Notes under the pieces: generated by a model
Told to the model about the DNA's origin: nothing
Seen by the model: the letters and a program-made list of their open reading frames with translations, nothing else
Databases searched by the model: none
Made by a program: the position numbers and the translations under genes
Shown here: positions 59,020 to 64,000 of the stretch, piece after piece
How positions within the stretch are numbered: the first letter of the stretch is position 1
Layout of the letters: every line of letters starts with the position of its first letter
DNA from: Trichopria drosophilae
Taxonomy: Eukaryota; Arthropoda; Insecta; Hymenoptera; Diapriidae
DNA: 64,000 bases
NCBI GenBank assembly: GCA_030407085.1
Contig: CM059586.1
Span: 89,091,501-89,155,500, forward strand
Reading direction: 5' to 3'

Positions 59020-59640
59020 AGACACGTATATCAAAAAGTGATTTTATATGTTTAATGAAAAAGCGTAATCATGTATGTACGTTCTAGTCTCTTTCGTGGC
59101 CATACATTTGGTTCTCAATCCCGAATGTGGACACCTTTGTTTTTTCATGTATTTCTTGAAAATGTGTGTAATATCGTTATTTCATCATAGTTTGTTACGT
59201 GAACACCGGAAAAATTACTGCATTAATAAAAACATCGAATTCAAAGCGTGTTATTACAAGCTATTAATTGATGTTTAGTGGACAATAAACCTGCCGAATG
59301 GATCTTAGTTTTGGCTTCGAAAAAAAAAATTATTTTCATAATTTCTTTATTTCTGTAGTGCAAATTCCTTTTTTTTTTAATATAAAAACTACAATTTTAC
59401 TAAATCACTGATAGAATACATTTAGGTGAATAAATTAAATTAACAATTTGATAAGACCTCTAGTATGCCATAGGTACGCGTATTGGCACAATATGCGTTC
59501 AATCGAATGATACGGATCAACAATGAAGCTGAATCCGTATACCATTATATTTTGGAATTACTTCGTAAATTGTTTATAATAAACAACGACAAAAAACATT
59601 AAAAAATAGTCGTTTTTTTCAAAATCTATAGATTTGTGCA
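59020..59640. other. AT-rich intergenic DNA
   Basis: Nothing supported. Confidence 0.5.
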
Positions 59641-60512
59641 AAACGGTCTGTCTTTGGACCAAAAGGTACTAGCAACCAATTATTTAAGCAGCTAATGTTA
59701 TCGCATATTATTCCCCAGACTCCTACGAGTAATTTGTATATCATATATTTTGTTTTGATGAATTCTAAACCGGAAGCAACCTCATACACTAAAAAAAATA
59801 CAGGGAATTTCGTGAATGGACCCAGTTTTCGGCCCGAAAGGCACCAGCAACAAATTATTTAAGCAAATAATGATATCACATTTTATTCCCCAGACTCCTA
59901 CGAGTAATTTGTATACCATATATTTGGTTTTGATGAATTTCAAACCGAAAATAAACCCACATATTCGCAAACATACTTGAGATTTCGTGCGTGGACCCAG
60001 TTTTCAGCCCGAAAGGCACTAGCAACAAATTACTTAAGCAACTCATGATATCACATTTTATTCCCCAGACTCCTACGAGTAATTTGTATATCATATATTT
60101 GGTTTTGAAGGTTTGCAAACCGGAAGCAACCTATACGTTATATCACGCACTAGGCTTTTCGAACTGAACACTGGGTCCACACAGAAAATAACACGTATTT
60201 TTGCGAATATGTGGGTTTGTTTCCGGTTTGCAATCCATCAAAACCAAATATATAATATACAAATTACTCGTAGGAGGCTGGGGAATAAAATGTGATAAAA
60301 TTAGTTGCTTAAATAATTTGTTGCTAGTGCCTTTCGGGCCGAAAACTGGGTCCACGCACGTAATCTCAAGTATTTTTGCGAATATGTGGGTTTATTTCCG
60401 GTTGGCAATCCATCAAAACCAAATATATGATAAACAAATTACTCGTAGGAGTTTGGAGAATAAAATCTAATATTATTAGATACTTAAATAATTGGTTGCT
60501 AGTAAAAAAGTT
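59641..60512. repeat. Head-to-head array of five 175-bp units (large palindrome)
   Basis: Three direct copies (about 59641-59817, 59818-59992, 59993-60132) and two inverted copies (60179-60353 and 60354-60512). Landmarks in direct sense: GGACCCAGTTTTCGGCC, AAAGGCACTAGCAACAAATT, TTATTCCCCAGACTCCTACG, AGTAATTTGTATA, ATATATTTGGTTTTGATG, AAACCCACATATTCGCAAA. Copies 59818-59992 and 60179-60353 are both exactly 175 bases. The outermost copies are most diverged. About 45 bases of unrelated sequence separate the two halves. Frames across it stay open by chance and shift between units (175 is not a multiple of three), so they are not genes. Confidence 0.92.
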
Positions 60513-61230
60513 TTCGGTGCGTAAAGTATACTTGAAGTACAAAGAAAAAGACGTACGTAAACAATATTTCGGCACACGTGTGTGTGTGTGTAAAGTTCTT
60601 TACGCATTCGCCCTTGTATCGAAAACTACTATTAACGCACACTGTAAGATAAACCTAATATTTTGTTTCTGTATGTATATTTCTCAGTCTCTTAAGTCAA
60701 TAAAAATTAGGAAAATTTAAAAATAGTGGGGAGAGTTTAACCCATCATGCTCAGTAGCTATATAGTGACAAGAAGAGGGGATAAGGCATGAGCACTATAG
60801 CTCACATCGAGTTCATACGTGCGTTTTAATTCAACTAAGAGAATGCAAAAGCAATGTTTCTTGAAGGGTTAAAAAACTGGTCATTAATCTGGGGCGGGAA
60901 TGGCATCTGCGTACTACTTCTCTGAGAAGCTGTATAAATTGAGGGTGCACATTTTTTAAAATATGTTTTGGCACAATATAGATATGATTAGATTGCAATA
61001 ATATTAGAGACATGTACAAGCAATAAGTAAATAGTAGTTTTCGATACAAGGCCGTACAAGTTTTTTCTACAAATGTGATGATTGTGGGCCGAGCTGAAGG
61101 CGAGGTCCGCATTCACATTGGTGCAAAAAACATTTTTGCACGTGCGTCGAACAATATTTTTTTATGCAAGTGTGCGTAAAGTGTAAAAAATGTAAACAAT
61201 GCGTAAAGCCGCACTTTACTCACACTGTAT
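60513..61230. repeat. GTAAA/TTTAC palindrome family, two inverted pieces
   Basis: CTTGTATCGAAAACTACTAT (about 60613) is the exact inverse of ATAGTAGTTTTCGATACAAG (about 61030). Palindromes GTAAAGTTCTTTAC (60590-60603) and GTAAAGCCGCACTTTAC (61203-61219) lie near the outer parts. CGTAAACAATATTTCGGCAC (60556) resembles 29779. At 60736, TTTAACCCATCATGCTCAG and at 60857 AAGGGTTAAAAAA may be ends of an inserted element. A short (GT)n run is at 60579. Confidence 0.55.
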
Positions 61231-64000
61231 AAAAGATATATCAGTTCTTTCATTGTTTTAGGCACGTGACTTTCGTATAGTATTGAAACTAATGTTTTTT
61301 TAAATATTAGCTGGAAAGTATAGGTCGTTGGTTTATTTCGGTTTAATTTAAAAGCTATGATATCAAATCTTTTTTAATGATACTTTGATTCATATCAAAG
61401 TAAAGTCGGTATTCATAACATTAATTTATTACAAATTACATCTAACAGAGGCACAAAAACCGGCTTTTTACCTACTCAAGTATTTCATTTCATAAGTTAA
61501 TGATATTTTGGTATTTTATACCAAATATATTAATTTATATTTTGGTATTAATGCTATTTTATTCATTCAACCATATTTTATTAATATAAAAATCAGCTGA
61601 ATTTCATTTACGAAGCCAACTTTAATACACGATTGCTGTCAGTCACGTATTTAATAACACTAGTAATAATAATAAGAGTCTTCACTAGCCACGTAGGGAA
61701 TGAACGACATTCCCCTGCAATGACATGGGCCGAGTCACGTAAATTGAACTAACCTGCTTTGCTTACCTTCTTTACTTTACCTTCAATTTTTTATTTCACA
61801 AGTATTAAAGTGGTGATTGAAATATCGCAGAATAATTCGATAAATTTTGCTTAACAATATTTGTTTGCCAAAAATCAATCAACCTCTAATATGACACATA
61901 TGGATAGTAGACTGCCCATGCAATTTTCATAAAAGCGTACAGCAGATTACACAAGATATTTTTTGAAATCCATGAATATGTTTGTATTCTCTCTCAATTT
62001 GAAATACTGACTCAGTGATTCCTCTTAATGGGTTAATTGAAGTTTAAATAAAGTAGACAAATAATTATTTTTAGTAAAGTTATTTAAAGTAAAAGAAGAT
62101 TGTTAATTTATTATGTAAGTTTGGTTAAATGTTTTCTATTTATAAGTTATGAGTAAACGATTATGCAAACATTTGTGTACGATTTCCAGATCTTCTACTC
62201 GAATTAGCCAAGAAAAAATTTTACTCACACGTATTCGTAAAACTCTATTTTACGAACTAAAAACGGTGCGCAAAATCGAATTTTACACGTGTATCAAAAA
62301 TATATTATCAATATATTACATTCAATTAATTCAGAGTCTTATGGATTTGTTAGACGAATAAGAACTCTAGTCAAATAAACAACCCTTTTTTATGTTATAG
62401 ATATTCGATTCCTTCGTGGAATTTGTTAAATTTAAATCTTATTGCAATAAAAAAAAGATATATTAATAATCATGACCATAAAGCACTTCAAAAATACTAA
62501 TATCAATGAACGATAAAAATTTGCACATGTTATTAATCAGATTTTTTTTCTTTGTAAAACTACAACCCAATGCAGACATCTTGTTAGGAATAAAAATATG
62601 TTGATTCTCAAAATGCATAGTCAACATACTTAATGTAAAGATGTTAAAAAGACTCGCACAATTAATATAAAATGGATAGTTTTGAAAAATGTGTCACGTA
62701 ATAACCGAATGTGGGTTAATGAGGTTCACCTTATAATCATAGCAACCCCAAATTTTCTCACCTATATATCTATTAATCATTGATGATTGAAGAAAAGAGC
62801 ATTTCTAAAAATAGATCACATTCCAGACAGTTACATAAGTGTTACCCCCATTCGAAGAAAAAAAAACTTCTGGGTAAGCATGATTCTGCGGAAAATATTT
62901 TTAGGCTTCAATGGATTTGGATTATCACGTTTAAATATAGTTATATATTATTCAATATATTATACGATTCCTTTTAGTGGCGTTTTTTAATATACTTAAT
63001 TTAGATGTCCTATGGATGCTTCAAATTTACATGGGTTTGATTAGGTAATATATTGGAGATTTTGTAGTATTTTTTTATTTTCTTTCCATTTTTTAAAGGT
63101 AAATCAAAATAATGGTAGTGTATAACAAGGCTAGGGGAAAACATAGCTAATTACTGTAACTAGTTTAAAAAATTAGGATACTTTTTAAATTCTACTCAAA
63201 TTTTTATTCTTATCGTGCGTTAAAAAACCAACCACCATTAACTCTCTGGGATCCCATATAGTCCAAAAAAATAACATCGTTTCGCCATATTGAATGTTTA
63301 AAATCTGAGGGAAAATTCGTACTTGGCGATCTCGAAAAACCTAGTATGCAGACTTTCAGCCATTAAGGTGCAGTTCTTTTAGATAACTTAATTCATTATA
63401 CAAATAATACATTTGTAACTTTATCCTTTTTTATAAATAATAAAATAATTAAATGCAAAAATCGATCATCAATATCTAGTAGAAAGGATAAAACAATTGG
63501 TCTAATGTTAATATTGAATTCTTCTTCATAAATATTACAATAAGTTCAATAATGTCGAATTATTATTAGGATTATTAGTTACTACTATTATAAAACTTCA
63601 CTATTAACTAATATTTTAGATTCAATTTCTATTCTATTGGTGAGTTTGTTACATCACCGTGTTTCTGACACCAAACATTCATTTAGCATGAGAAGCATAA
63701 TTTCAGAACATTTTTTATGAATATGTGGTAACGCTTATATCTTTAGAAAATGCAGTTGCATTAAAATAAATAAACAAGATAGGACATTAATTAAAAACGA
63801 ATGTACAATAAAATAAACAGCACATAAGTAAGCATCAGTTTTATGTGTGGTCAGTTTCATCGTTAAAGTCATATTTACTTCCCTTATTAATATCATCGTA
63901 ATAAATATGGCATTTTAACAGTTGAAATATAAAATATAAACTAGTGGCCTCGACTTTCCGGGCTGTGTACTTGTCGATTGGGCAGGGTTTGGTATTTAAT
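61231..64000. other. AT-rich intergenic DNA
   Basis: A palindrome ATATTTTGGTATTTTATACCAAATAT sits near 61503-61528 (12-base arms). A TTAA-type repeat end (CTCTTAATGGGTTAA) is at 62022-62036, and palindromes are at 62237-62286. From 62300 to 64000 only short chance frames are seen; 63220-63370 has faint degenerate-repeat character. No gene or RNA. Confidence 0.5.
62237..62286. repeat. Two GTAAAA...TTTTAC palindromes
   Basis: GTAAAACTCTATTTTAC (62237-62253) and GCAAAATCGAATTTTAC (62270-62286) sit 17 bases apart. Same family as 29.7 kb. Confidence 0.55.

Noticed and set aside
59782..60470. Overlapping conserved-looking peptides in several frames
   Set aside because: Conservation comes from the 175-bp DNA repeat. 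The unit length is not a multiple of three, so frames change at each unit.

Overview
The window looks like gene-poor nuclear DNA from an insect. It is very AT-rich, has introns and splice-like sites rather than operons, carries many short inverted-repeat transposons, and contains TTAGG-type (CCTAA) telomere-like tracts at about 57.96-58.01 kb and 31.63 kb. I favour Hymenoptera, but this is inference: no diagnostic host gene is present. There is no sign of rRNA, CRISPR, prophage or bacterial operons.

Protein-coding content is sparse. The one convincing coding region is 54310-55053 (+), a 247-residue protein with a clear signal peptide and no family I recognise. It sits in a locally GC-richer stretch (about 53.9-55.3 kb). 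A strong GC/CpG island at 48.6-49.23 kb ends in a good splice donor, and an acceptor lies at 54008-54009, so the island may be its first exon across a 4.8 kb AT-rich intron. A second candidate, 2043-2417 (-), is a small secreted protein vaguely like the insect MBF2/salivary-peptide family. All other open frames are short, AT-rich and unsupported.

Most of the window is repeat debris. Short inverted-repeat elements occur at 3.8, 6.7 (pogo/Tigger-like, TA target duplication), 17.5, 25.1, 29.2 (8-bp target duplication), 29.7, 47.7 and 45.4-46.3 kb (a 0.9 kb foldback). A tRNA-derived SINE lies at 46.9-47.15 kb. A head-to-head array of five 175-bp units (three one way, two the other) forms a large palindrome at 59.6-60.5 kb. 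A pentamer/decamer satellite is at 1.23-1.41 kb. Old dispersed families (a TTAA-ended family, an 'AAAATGGCGGATCC' family, a GTAAA/TTTAC palindrome family) recur throughout.

The most unusual pattern is a set of five, perhaps six, sequence-unrelated elements (23.4-24.4, 31.6-32.1, 32.2-32.5, 39.7-40.05, 52.1-52.5, 57.8-58.2 kb) with one shared design: inverted ends built of several tandem, about 15-24 bp degenerate iterons facing inward around a short unique core. One is flanked by an 8-bp duplication and one by 4 bp. No multi-gene system was found.

Layout: 0-7 kb repeats plus the MBF2-like candidate; 7-23 kb mostly featureless AT-rich DNA with degenerate repeats; 23-48 kb dense in short inverted-repeat elements; 48-57 kb the only plausible gene locus; 57-62 kb repeats; 62-64 kb featureless.
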